DNA from: Chlorops oryzae
Taxonomy: Eukaryota; Arthropoda; Insecta; Diptera; Chloropidae
Length of the DNA stretch: 64,000 nt
NCBI GenBank assembly: GCA_020466095.1
Contig: CM035807.1
Location: 34,352,039-34,416,038, forward strand
Reading direction: 5' to 3'
Made by a program: the position numbers and the translations under genes. Below the pieces are notes generated by a model. It was not told the origin of the DNA and made no database searches. It saw only the letters and a program-made list of their open reading frames with translations. Below, one piece after another: positions 24,413 to 36,857 of this stretch. Each line of letters starts with the position of its first letter. Positions within the stretch are counted from its first letter, which is position 1.

Positions 24413-25152
24413 GCCTACCCAAAAAACTCTCCGTCAATAAAAATGAAACCAGAGCATTCTATCTGTTCGGAACAGCAAGATAATAATGATAATAATGCGC
24501 TCGATTTGTTATTATTGAGGGAGAACTGCAAGTATACTCTTTCATAATTTTCTTCCATTTTCACATCCTCTACTTCAATTATTTGAGTAGGCATGTTAAA
24601 AATTTTTTTTTCAAAGTTTATTTACAAATAAAGGTTCGTTACATCTTGTAGCGTGAGCGACGAACGCAACACTTCATATCGCGCACAACAGGCACGCAAC
24701 AAGTTATAAAAATTAGCGATAACACTTTGCTGACGGCCCAATTTTTTTTCAAGTTCAAGGGCATTATCATCATCACTCTTGGTCGAATGATTACATAAAC
24801 ATTCTTCACCCCACTATATCTTGGCTGTAAACATTTGATCCACGTTTAACTTCGGTCGTTTGGACCAAATGCGTTATTGCCGAATTGGCAAGAATGCTAC
24901 TGCATACGTTTGGTTGATGAGTCTGTTGCGTAGCTCAGCCGTGCTTTGCTTGTGTGTTTAATTTAGACGCTGTTGCTATGTTTCCCGATTTCCGAATTTT
25001 AGCTGATATCGATTTGTTTGTTTTAATGAAATTGCAAATGTTACAATATTAAGTTAGCTGTGTAGCTAATTTGTAAAGTAAAATAAGATGAATATTAAAG
25101 AAATCAATCTGATTCTATACTGCAATCCATGCCACGAACTCATTTGGACTAC

Positions 25153-25306
25153 ACTCTTGATTGAACTGTTACTTGATTAACTTATAGAAATCTGTTTTCC
25201 ACAGATTCTTATCTTAGTCAAATTGATCAGAACTGTTCCATAAAAATTGTACTAACAATTCATTCGTGATTAAAATGTAAAGTCAAGTTACGTTCAATCA
25301 AGAGTA
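25153..25306. repeat. short inverted repeat (ACTCTTGATTGAAC arms)
   Basis: CACTCTTGATTGAAC then TTACTTGA (25153-25175) is inverted at 25283-25306 as TACTCTTGATTGAACGTAAC then TTGA. The spacer is about 107 bp. It could be the core of a small MITE, but ends and duplications are not clear. Confidence 0.5.
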
Positions 25307-26640
25307 ACTGAGCCTTAAGTTGTGTCCACTATAACGTAATGTCCAACTGGATTCGTTGTATTTTAAATGTATGTATGTTTAAGGGATATTGCACTGTCAG
25401 ACTCTCTTGCCTATAAAATTTGGGTGAAAACAGCGTCCCACGTACGAAATGTAAGTCATAAAGAAACTACAGTCCCCAAGTTGTTCTACGAGATTCGAAT
25501 AAAACTCGAAACGAAATTATAAAAAAAATTAGATTACGGAACTGAAATGAAATGAGGAAAATCGTCATCCACCTACAACATTCTCAGCAATGGATTATAC
25601 TTCATGCCTTCATCAGTTACATCAGTTGTAAAGTAATTAATTATAAAGCTTTAAGTGTATTAAGCTTATCGTTCATGTAAGCGTAAAACAACGAATGATG
25701 TATGTTTGCATTGAATTTACGGCTTCATTTTAACCTCGAGCTATGTAAATGCCTTACTCGCCTTATAGGCAAGCTTTCACCCTCAGAATGACATTGTCAA
25801 ACATTAGGGCGTGGGAAAGAGCGATGCCGCCTTCCTTACACTCTACTAATTATTTTTAGTTATTTCGCATTGTAATTGTTTTGAAAATTTACATTTGAAG
25901 TGTATCTTTACGGCATAATATGAATCTAATTTGTACTTGCACACCTGTCTCTCTATCCATGACTTAAGAACATACGTCAGCACTCCAGAAAAGGATTTTT
26001 GCATTCAGATAACGTATGTAACTGTTTGTGAAAGTTTTTCAAGCATTCCCTTCCGGCCACATCATTATTTTACAGTTACAGTTTAATTTTGTTAAAATAA
26101 TTAAATGCTGCCGAGAAAGCAAAATTAAAAAGAACTCATGTCAGTAGCGTCAGTAGGTAAATTGGAGTTCCTTGCTAAAGCCGACAGAGGAGAAAGACAA
26201 AGCTGAGAGATAAATGAAATTATGAAAATTCTATTTTATTCGAAATTTTGGCCTCATGTGGAATTAAATACAATTGAATTGTGAAGACACTTTTGAAGGT
26301 AAAACAATTTATCGTATTCGAAATTTATAATTTAAATTGAATTTATAGAAATTGGCATTGCTTTGTGTGTGTCCATTGTGGGTGGAATTCTCTTCCTTAT
26401 CGATTCGGAGTACAATTTAATTATTTCACATTTGATTCGGCTACGATTTTTGCAAAATTTAATCAAAATTCAATCTTTCTGTCCAAAAAACGGATTAAGA
26501 TTTAATTAAAAAAGTTTTAACATGAGATTGTGGGCCAAAAATCTTATTAATGCTTCAAAAATTTTACTCTGGGTTTATTCTAAATTATTCAGCTCTAGTT
26601 TGAATGAATTTTCCCCGGGAGTTTTTCACCAGGAATTTTT

Positions 26641-27012
26641 CTCGACTGAAGAAGGAAGTAATTTTTGAGTGTCAATAATATAAAGAAAGTGATGAGCTTT
26701 GTTTAAAAATCTTCCGAGTTCTTGATCCCTTTATATTCACTCCGAAGTATGCTTAGAAGATGAAAATTTTTTTCAAATCCGCAAGCAAAAATTCCACGGG
26801 ACTTTTTAGAATCGAGTTGAATATTCCCTGAAAATTTCTCTCTGCGTAAAAAGGAGTCGTTCTAAATGTCAATAATAGGGAGAATGAGTTGACCTCTGCT
26901 TAAAAGTGTTCGAAACTCTTGCTCCCATTATATTCCCTTCATAGTGTGTTTAGAATGGGAGGATTTTTTCAAAACCTCTTTGAAAAATTGAGCGGGAATA
27001 TATAGAATCGGG
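26641..27012. repeat. diverged tandem duplication, period about 197 bp
   Basis: Two adjacent copies align along their length. GTCAATAATA occurs at 26671 and 26868. TTTAAAAATCTTCCGAGTTCTTG matches CTTAAAAGTGTTCGAAACTCTTG. TATGCTTAGAAGATGAAAATTTTTTTCAAA matches TGTGTTTAGAATGGGAGGATTTTTTCAAAA, and both end with TAGAATCG. The copies are clearly diverged, so the duplication is old. Confidence 0.6.
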
Positions 27013-27244
27013 ATTTATAGGCTGTAAAGGGCTGTGTACACTTAATAGTTTTCATGAGGAAACAGATTGATTTGTCTTTTATCGAGGTGTTTAAAAGTCG
27101 GTAGGCGGACTTGAACTGAATTCTTCTCAAAAAGCGATTAAAATAGAGAGCTAAGAAAATCATTGTTATATTTTTTTTTTTATTTTTTAGTAAATAAAAA
27201 TTTTAAGGGGGCTTCTCACTTCAGTAAAATACCTTAGAACACTG

Positions 27245-28314
27245 CCCAAGTAACAAAAATGTTTATTATCATAACTTAAAGAAGTAGTGAAGAAGGCTAC
27301 AAAAGGTTTGCACTCCGTCTTTAAGACATATTAAAGTCCAAATAAAGAGCAAAAGGGCCCATGTGGGCGGTCCGATAGAAGAAATTGAGAAGCGTATTTC
27401 TATCTTAATTGCCACTTAAATAGGAGAGCGAAGTTTCAAGTTCTAGTTTTTATCTTCTTAAAGGCTTCTTAACTCCAGCACAGCTTATGAGCTTATAAAA
27501 ACATTCTCTATCTCTTTTTATCCCATTGATTTAAATACTAATGATAAAATGAAACGAAAACATAATTCGCAGAGGTTGTTGGTTCTGTCTAAAATTTTAT
27601 TGACAAGATATTTGTGTTCATCAATGCTATGATTAAAATAAGTGAATTGAAGCGATTTTACAAACGCAATGACTTTTTCGGTGAAATTACACCTGCTACC
27701 CCCTTCAAAATTCACGCGCCTTCATAATTGTTTGAATTGATGAAATATTTTTGTAAAACAATTACGCTGAAATCAATGCGCTGGTGCTTAAAAATGTGTT
27801 TTTATGTGGGGTTTTAGTATATACCTTTCATAAGTCAAATAATTTGCAAAGATTAACTCTTAAGCATTTTAAATTTCGTACAATCGTAAGTATTGCTGCA
27901 AATTAGAAGGAATACAAATATAATAATTTGATTAGGAAAAGTTTAACATCCGAGCGTACACCATTCCCTTCGGTGGTCGACACCGGACTGAAATGCAGGG
28001 TGGCCATAATTTTTTCCATTTTGATAGCACACGTTGATGAAAAACACTTTACTAATTTAAGTACGATATTCGAAGTATTAAATACGTCCCATCATACCGA
28101 TTTAATGCTTCGAATATGGCTACTAATTTCAGAACCATCTTAGACTGCTTTAAGAAGGATATTAAATACCAATTTAAAACCAAAGTGACAGCTCTACTTT
28201 AAAACCAATTTAAGTGACATTAAAGAAGGGAGGAATCAAATACCAAAAACTGATCATATTAAGTTTGAATAAAAAAATGAAATACCGAATGAATACCACA
28301 TTTTGATACTTGGG
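27245..28314. mobile_element. terminal-inverted-repeat element, CCCAAGTA-end family, copy 2
   Basis: The left end is CCCAAGTAACAAAAATG (27245). The right end on the opposite strand is CCCAAGTATCAAAATGTGG (28314), followed on both sides by TATT-type sequence. The first eight bases and the following CAAAA match copy 1 at 3179-4300. The interior (1.07 kb) is unrelated to copy 1 by eye and has no transposase frame. Flanks (ACTG and TGTG) give no convincing duplication, so the boundary is inferred from the repeats alone. Confidence 0.5.
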
Positions 28315-28609
28315 TGTGGCAATCAATTTTTAGTTCCTGTTGTGCGCACAGAGAAAAAAATCAACCAGAAAACTGGTTAAATCAAAAGGAAAAACATACA
28401 AAACGGCTTCAACAAGGAATATTTTTAATTTAAAAAATTTTTCTTGTTGGAAAAAATAAAGATTTTCCTTTTGATTCAACTATGTTTCAGGTTGAATTGG
28501 CATGATAGTTTTCAAAAATGGATTTACATTTAAATTGTTGAACTAACCACGGACATTGAAATGACAAGATAATTTTTAAAATAAAAAACTTTCCAAAAAA
28601 AAGAACTAC

Positions 28610-28862
28610 ATATCGCACCCTTGCTAATAAATCGGCACAATTCAAAATTTCGCTTTTCTCGAAAATCATTCAATCTCTCTTGAAACTTAGGAGAAATAAT
28701 ATTTTTTCTAAACTTATATTACTCTCAATCGACTGCTGCACGAGTCAATATAAGCGTCAATTTATTAGGTGTTACGTTTCTTACAGAAAAATGCAATCGA
28801 ACATAAAATAATGCATTAAAAAAATTTTGAATTGTGCCGATTTATTAGCAAGGGTGCGATAT
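28610..28862. mobile_element. palindromic element with perfect 41-bp inverted arms
   Basis: The arm at 28610-28650 begins ATATCGCACCCTTGCTAATA and ends CAATTCAAAATTT. It is exactly inverted at 28822-28862, with a 171-bp spacer. Perfect identity of both arms in a region of decayed repeats implies a young insertion or arm homogenisation. ATAT-rich flanks hide any TA duplication. No coding potential is present. Confidence 0.75.
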
Positions 28863-29300
28863 ATAAGAAGAAATGTCAAAACAAATTTAATTAACGTTCA
28901 AAGCAAATGGCCATAGAGCACTCTGCTGAACATGACCCCAAAAATAGCCATCGGATGGACTTCATTCGATTTCGTCACTCCGTTTTGGTGACTGCTTTCG
29001 CAATGCTTAAAAAGTTCTAAGATGAATACATATCCTATATGTCCTATTTTATAAAGCAAATGAGAATTATACGGAACGAAAAGAAATGTAATTAAACATA
29101 TTTCCTTTAAATCAACCCAAAATGTTGTTGACTCAACAATTTTTCTTTTGAAATTTTCGTTCTGCTCGAAAATCAACAGGAAATCATGGTAAAGTTCGCT
29201 CAGTGCAGTGTCCTTAAAATATATCTTAGTCAGCCTTTTAAATATCTCGAAAGCTAATTACGATAAGAAAACGAAACAAGGGGAGATTTATTGCTAATAA

Positions 29301-29355
29301 AACAAGGAACTTCCAAATATTTTTATTTAACCCTACACTGAGAAAATTTTTTACA
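29301..29355 (+). repeat. AACAAGGAA / ACACTGAGAAAATTTTTT dispersed repeat, copy 1
   Basis: AAACAAGGAA is followed after about 25 bp by CTACACTGAGAAAATTTTTT. The same pair of words at similar spacing occurs at 33751-33808 (+) and 37815-37879 (-). This suggests the end of a degraded dispersed element. Confidence 0.5.
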
Positions 29356-32300
29356 CTAAAAAGAATATAAGAATAATTTTTTTTTCAATGTATTTCCATT
29401 TTTGTGTTTCTAATTATTTTTTCAAAATACCTCACGAACTCATAATTTTAATTTTTTGTTTTGTTGAACTGAGTTTTATGGGTCGCTACCACGGCTCAAA
29501 GTTTGAAAATTTTTTCAATAGCTTCGATCGATTAGAAAAACGTTACGAAAAGCTTTGAAGGAACCATAAAGCTTTCGTTAAAAAACTACATATGTACCTT
29601 CATCGAGGATTAAGTTTTCCATAAATTTGTACGCAGCTTATTGCTGCCAAGTCGTACGATGGAGAAATTTTTTATGCATTCCTACAAATTATTGTCTCAA
29701 ATAGCATTTTCTGGCCTGTTTGATGTTGTTCATACTGTTGTTGTTGTTGTTGTTGCTGCGTTTTCTATCGTCTTTCTTAAGCATGAGCATGAGAATCATG
29801 TAAGGACCACAGGGTAAGCTTTAGGTGAAAACATCGCATGAGGAAATAGAAAAAAAAAAGAATTTCGCCTCAAAGTATGCCTCATTTTTTTCTTCTTTGC
29901 CTATGCCGAGAACTTTGTTGTGTTTTTTTTTTCGCTTTCATTTTGCCCCAAGGGACTTGTTATTCAACAGGCTCGAGTGTGCGCGTGTATTTGTTGTTGT
30001 ACTAAAGCCTTATCGTTGCCTATTTTTCACTAGACACCCATAAAGTGAGCGTATGAATTTCCTTTTTCTGTTGCTGCTGGTATTGTTGTTGTTCTGTGTC
30101 GATGGGTTCGTGTATATTTTATATTAATATTTGATTAAACGTCGCTTAGGAAGGATAAATTTGTGGCTTGTTTATTTGCTTGTTGTCCTTTGACTGATGT
30201 TATAATATCGTTTAAAGGGTCAATAGACTTAAATGATATTCTTTGTGTATGAATCGATCGCTTTTATGTAAGCATTCCCTCTGCGTCTTTTCGGTGTTTT
30301 ATTTTTGGAAACTATTTGAAGCCTCTTTTTTGCCGGTTTCCTTTACAAATTCTTTTCGGTCATAAAAATAGAAAGGTGGATTACTTTAAAATATGGTTTT
30401 AGCTTTTCGATTTAACATCTTTTCACCTTCTTTGGGAGATCTTAATAAGTCAAAGGGAGTGGTCAGTAGGAGTTTTTATCGCCTTTGAGTCGTAAGAAGA
30501 TGACTTCAAAAGGACTCATTTTTATAGAATGATATTTCCTTTGCTTATTCAGCCGCAAACTCAATATAGAAATGCCAAGGTGACTCTATTTTGGGGTTGA
30601 TGATGATGCCGGCCCTCTCCATTGCAACTTGCCACTCGATTGTCAAAATAGTAAAATGATAAAGTGCAAGATGCCATGGCTTGCAACAAATTCCTGTCAG
30701 TAGAAAATTTGTGCCGCTTCTGTTACGCTTACATATTGTCTTTGGGAAAAAGTATTAAAAAAAAAAAAAATTGAATAAAATAGAAAAAGAGAGAAACTGC
30801 TGACACTGTTGGCGGCACTAGGCTTCAGCGACTTCCCGAAGCCATTAAGCCGCCATGACAATCAAGACAACCTAACCGGCCAAGTTGGACTCCTCGACGC
30901 AGAAGAAGACAAAACGACAAAAGACCAAAGACAAAGCCAGTGAAAAAGTTTTGAAACTTGGATTTTCTCTTTATTATTTTGTGTTCTTCCTTTTCTTTTC
31001 TTTTTTGGCTGCTCTTTTCCTTTCTCGATTTCAAACAGCAATCCTTTTGGCTCTTTCAGAATGTAATTCAAGTTTTCACTTCACTTTGTGATTTATCGGT
31101 TCGACGGTGTATCTACGAAGTTAAATGGTTTGGGGTGGGAGCGGTGAGCGGTCGATAAAAGTCTTGCAAATGCATTTTCCATGTACCTCTCTCTCTATAT
31201 GCAAGTTAAACTACCCAAAACTCAACCACTCACTATCAGAGTACATACATACATAAGTTCCATTCTGTTCTATGGCATTTCAGCATACATTCCGAAGTAA
31301 TTCCATTTCATACCGGCTTAGCGCACTGTCTTCGATTCGTTCTCGTTGCTATTACAGCAAAAGATTGTAGGTACGCTCGCTAGCAAATCCTTCCCTCATC
31401 TCACCCACGAAGCCAACCAGGACAACCGAACGATCCACAACGATTTGACTTCTTTTTCGGGATTTCTTTTATTTTAGTTTTTATTTTTCTCCCCATTTTT
31501 TCTTCGCTTTTTTTCTCTTATTGTATATTTTAAGCCTTTGCGTCGTGGGTGGCCATGGCATTTGCAGTGATTTTGACTGTTGGGATTTTCAAATTCCAAC
31601 TTTCTTCTGCTGCTGGTGCATCTGCTTATGTTGCTACTTCTACTTGGACTGCTGCGTCTTTTTCTTTCGCTGTGGAAAGAAAGTTTGTTTTTCACTTGGG
31701 GATTTAGTACCGTTATTGCAGCTTTCAGCACAGAGGCTTTCAGTTTCAATTCACTGCATTTATGTGTAACGAGATCTTGCACTTCGAGTTCCCCACCGCA
31801 TTCGCCACATTCGCTTTACCTACGATTCCCTCGACGATATTTTATTTAGTTTTCTCTAACTGGCGTCGGCGTCCACTAAGTGTTTCGAAATAAAAATGAA
31901 AGAAATTTCTAAATTTTTAAAAAATATTTTTTTTTTTAAATATTTTTTTATTTATTTTTATTTTTTTTTAGTTTTTTAATTATTGAAAATTTTTTTATTA
32001 TTTTTATTTGTAGGTATATTTTAAGATTTCTTTTATTTTTTAAATATTTTTTATTATTATTTTTATTATAATTTTTTTTTCTTCCCTTCATTTGATGGTG
32101 TCAATTGCACACACCCTCGCCCAATTCCATTGCCTTCTATTCCATTCCATTCGGCGTCCGCTTTCGCAGTGCCACCCTCATCCGCTCCCGAATCCAGGTC
32201 CGACTTTCCGTCTCAGCTGTGTCGGACCATATCAACTTATTACACTTTGAGCAGTCCAATGGATATAACGAGTGACTTGAAAAAAACAATGCTCACTTCG

Positions 32301-32509
32301 TACCTTCGACCGCATGTTTTGAGCGCTTGTTTTGATGTTTTAATCTGCCTGGATACCACTTTGTATCTGTCCATATGTCCATTTGCACGTTTTTTTCATC
32401 CTTTTTAACCTTCTGTCTCCCTTTGCCGATGCTTCTACTGCTGCTGTTGCTGCATCAAGCATTCCAGTCTATGCGGCAAACGATTGCGGTCTGTGGTCAC
32501 ATGAAAAAC

Positions 32510-32515
32510 AGAGAG

Positions 32516-32550
<35 letters not shown>
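32510..32550. repeat. (GA)n microsatellite
   Basis: A nearly perfect run of GA dinucleotides. It makes an Arg/Glu run in one frame of an otherwise unsupported reading frame. A second, similar run is at 36405-36450. Confidence 0.9.
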
Positions 32551-32553
<3 letters not shown>

Positions 32554-33750
32554 CAAAAGAGCTGCACATTTGAAAAATGGCTTTTGTTTTTGTCATCTTT
32601 TCATGTACGTATCTATTAGTTGGTGGGGAAGTCGAGGAAGGCAGAGCATCTTGACGTCTGAAAATATTGTGGTTTCATTTTCAGTTCCATCACTGTTGAA
32701 TAAGATCGTATATGCCAAGAGTTTTCCCGTCTTAGTTGGAATTACTCCAATTGATAAAAAAGTACACACACTGCAAAAACATACTTTCCCCTATCTCTTT
32801 CTTTGTGCCGTTCTCCTTCATCGCCTTCGGCTTGGTGGTCTTCTTTTTTCGGTTGATGACTGCTCTGATGCTCCATCTTCATTCCAACGATATCAGCTTT
32901 CGTTGAACAAAACTTTTGACAAATTAATTTCAACCAAAAGAATTTGCTCAGGTAATCACGTGTGATATTACATTTCGGCAGCGATTTTTCTTTATTAACG
33001 TGTTTTCCGTGGCACTTTCGGTTTCTTTTTTTTGTTTGTTTTTGTTTTTGCTTTTTAGATGAGCTCATTCGTTATGTTAAGGCAACGCGGGCAAAGGAGA
33101 AAGTGTTGAAATGTAATCCTTCCTGTCGGGAGCATTGAAATTGCCATGGGGTTTTCATTGAGATTGTTTCGAAGATCTTTATGAGGCTAATCAGAGATTG
33201 AACAGGGCAATTTTGAACGAAATTTACGTTCCAGAGCTGCTTAATTACAGACTGTCGCTTCCACGAACTCTTTAAGCAGCGGCAAGAAATTCAATAATCA
33301 ATTATGCGGAAGAATTTCTACTCATGGATTCTTTTTATTGGCGTGCAGTGAAAAAGAAAAGAATTTTAAGAATTTATCCCTAGGCAAACAGAAAACATTT
33401 AAGTACACCACCTAAAAGTATGCATATAAGATTTGGGAACATTTTCGATATTGTAAAAATATGCTCATTCCTTAAAATATCTGTAAGTACCTGTACGTCA
33501 TAAGCCAACTTTTTTTTGGAGTGGTGCGAATATTCTTCATTCTATACTTGAAGGGTAGAGTCGACTGCGGTTAGCTGCAAGGGATTTACAAATTTTGTTG
33601 AGTTTTTTGTAGGTGCTTCATAAAACTACTGTAGTAACCAATTTTTAGTTGCTTGTAAAGCACCTTTTATTAAGCCGTTTTTCAAAACTTTATATCTCAC
33701 AACTTTATAAAGATAGAAAGTTGACACAAATGACCACCAATAGCTAATTA

Positions 33751-33808
33751 AACAAGGAATATAAAGAAATTTTCTGTAAATTTTACACTGAGAACAATTT
33801 TTTTCACC
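33751..33808 (+). repeat. AACAAGGAA / ACACTGAGAA dispersed repeat, copy 2
   Basis: AAACAAGGAA is followed after about 25 bp by TTTTACACTGAGAACAATTT and TTTTCACC. It matches the copies at 29301 and 37815-37879. Confidence 0.5.
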
Positions 33809-36404
33809 AAACAAAAAAGAAAATGAAATAATTTTTGTAGTGTGTTCCCGTTTTCGTTCTTCTTTAAGTCTATTTTTGAAAAAATACCCCTGAGAATTAC
33901 CTATCACTTCAAAAATGTAGTTAGCTTTGAAGTCTTTAACTTTAAAATCCCTTTCAGGGGACCGATTGCCTTCCTGAAATGACAAGACTCTTTGCTTTTT
34001 CGCATCTACATGCATATTTTTAGGCTAAATTAAGTTGTTTAGTGATTACCAGGGCTTGGACTTTGTTGACTTGTATTGTATTGTATGACTTGTATGACAA
34101 GGAGTACATGGAGTACAAGTTTTGTACAAGTTTTGCTCACATAAGGTTAAGACTGAAATTGATTTTTAACTTCAATATGAATTTTTTAAGTTGGTTCGCA
34201 AAATGTTGCAAAGAAATATTTTTGCTCCATAAAGTATGCTTTAAATTTATAAATGTCAACAAAATCCGAGCACTGATGATGACCAAGAAAACCAAAAATA
34301 TGGGCAAATCCAGCAAAAAATAACCAGGCACCAAAATATAAAAAGAGTTGGTTTTTAATTTAAAAATTGTTTTATTACAAGTTTTTGTTTACAGACTATG
34401 AGTAAAATAGGTCTTCCTTCGACTATCAATTTTAGTTACCGATCCCCGCTTGGCTTTTGAAAGTATTGAGCGAATTAACACGCCTATTTGTACAACCCTG
34501 AGAAGGATATTATGGAGCTTTAAGCATCATGTAAAAGCTGGAACTATGTTCCTCAGCAAAATTTTTATAAATTTATTTTATTTTTTCTTAAATATTGACT
34601 ACATACCTTTAGGGCTCAGTCTAAATAGTTTCGATGCCCTGATGATGACCTATCGGCCAGCAATTTAGATTTAAGGACATCGAAAAGTACTTTTTTGTTA
34701 TTCCTTCATAGAAAAACGGAATCTCACACTCTACTTTAAAGTTTATGGGTTACTTTATTTTCGTTTTTTTTTTATAAAGATATTTAAGAGTTTGTTTAAA
34801 AGCCGCCGTAGGAGGATTTTCCTTAAACTTTTGGAGGGAATTTCAACTTAAAACTTGCATAAGCTTAGGCTTGTGAAGACACACAGAAGGACAGAAAGTT
34901 TTTTCCTCGCACATGCTCAATGTGGTTTCCACAATATTTAATTGCAATTTGTAGCATATCAAAAGGGGCTCAGACGAAGAGAAGCATCTACCCTTCATCG
35001 GTTTTTGTTGGTGAAAAAAAAAAGAAAAACAGTACTACTGTAAAGATGAAAGATTTCGCGAATATATTTGAAATGAGAATGATGGCTCTTCCTCAAACTG
35101 AATTGGAACCTTTGAATTTCTTTTGGATAAGGTTATGTTAACCTCTCGATTCTCTTCGATTTTTGTAAAAATAAGAATCTTTTCCGAAAAACTATTTTTT
35201 TGTAAGCTATAGGAACTATAAAGGACACCTTCAAAACGAGCAGTGTTTTATCATTAATTCTTCTCATCCCCTTTCAAATCAGTAGGTACCGTCTTAGAAA
35301 CGCCTAGAATCGTGCATAAAAATTTTCGCTTATTGTCTAAATGAAAACAATTATTTTTTTGCGCTTGTTAATGGTAAACTCCGTCCCTTTTTTAAGGTAA
35401 GGACCGACCCAAATTTTTTAATTAAAATGCTAAAGTATTCGTTTGCCTCTTTTATTTGTTAAAATCCTTCATTTCCTTCGCTCCTTGTTTTGTTTTTCGT
35501 TTTTTTTTATTTTTTGCTCCTTAATGGAATACAATCGCTTTCAATATGCAAAGAAATGTGCCTCCGAAGTCAATAACAACCGAAAAATCAACAAAGAAAA
35601 TTAAATGAAAAAACCTTTATTTTGTGTTTTTACGAAAATGCTTAAATTTTTCAAGAGCTCTCTTAAATACTCAACATGAATTAATAAACCAAAAAACCGA
35701 AAAAAATTAAAATCAAGGAGAAAACAGAAAAAATGCCTTTCTATCAAATTTTCCCTCGACTACTACTATTCGCGTCACACTTCAACGTGGCGCAAAAACG
35801 AAGGTGGAAACTTCAATTCCACGCTTAATTAGCAAAAGTGAAAACACAAAAACCCCACAAAAAACAAAGGAGGGGAAAAAAATGAAAGACCATAAAAAAG
35901 TGAATTTTCTGAATTGAGAAGCGAGGTTGAAATGGCAAAGAGCGCGTAATTTCCTAAAAGGTTTTTCAAGGTTCTTCCCCGAAGCCGCTAAGCCTCGTAC
36001 TACGCTGAATGATGGGGGAAAATAGCGCACTTTTTAATTTAAATTTTTTGTTATTTTTTTTTCTGTGCTCCATGCCTATCGGAAACCGGAATGCAAATTG
36101 GAAACGGAAACGAACTTAACACACTGCGACAAAAGCGTGCTTGAAACTAGCGTTGCATTGCCACTCACTTACCTTGAAAATCCTTTTTGCGGAATGAAAA
36201 TCGCTCAAAGGGTAATTTCGTCGGTCGTCGAGTTACGAGCGTACTAATCAGGTATTGCTGGGGTGGGTAAAAACTGCTATCGCCTTCTTTTGCATGCCTA
36301 TGTGTGCGTCCTTTGCAGCGGCTTGTAATTATTCATCAAATGCGTGTTGGGAATTCAAAATGCCGTGTTTTTGGTTAAGTACGCGCTGTACAGAGAAAAG
36401 AGAG

Positions 36405-36405
36405 C

Positions 36406-36450
<45 letters not shown>
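36405..36450. repeat. (AG)n microsatellite
   Basis: An uninterrupted run of AG dinucleotides. Confidence 0.9.
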
Positions 36451-36451
<1 letters not shown>

Positions 36452-36857
36452 TAAAACGAGGGAATTAGAAATTATTATTTTTGTACAAAATTCTAAATAA
36501 TTTTCGTAATATTTTTAATGCTTAAGAAAATGAGAAATAACAATTACAACCGTGCAGTCATAATGACTAGTCTTGATCTAAACTAGTGACAAATATGCCA
36601 CAGGTTTTCTCTTTTAGTTTTCCAACCAATATATTCAATGGTGTTTTTTTTAACATTAAGATGTTATGGAAGAATAGAATGTCCCACATTCCAACATGCC
36701 GCACTAGTGATGCCTTTTTCTACCATATTTTGCACATTTGTATTGGGTAATAGTACTGATATAATCTTATATGCACTTCAGTTTAAAAAAAAAAAACAAA
36801 AACCTAACTTCTGATTTTGATGAAAATTTTTTTTTGGTAAAAGTTAATACTCAGAAG

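Larger units (their letters stand above)
28863..36849. other. gene-poor stretch with microsatellites and repeat fragments
   Basis: It holds two copies of an AACAAGGAA...ACACTGAGAA repeat (29301-29355, 33751-33808), (TTG)n near 29740, A/T-only DNA (31900-32090) and (GA)n at 32510-32550 and 36405-36450. The open frame across 32375-32965 (+) runs through the GA tract and shows no domain. Overlapping frames on both strands at 30825-31158 and 31474-31849 are likewise unconvincing. Confidence 0.45.

Noticed and set aside
32375..32965. 196-residue plus frame
   Set aside because: Crosses a (GA)n microsatellite and otherwise shows no domain; composition is like the surrounding non-coding DNA.
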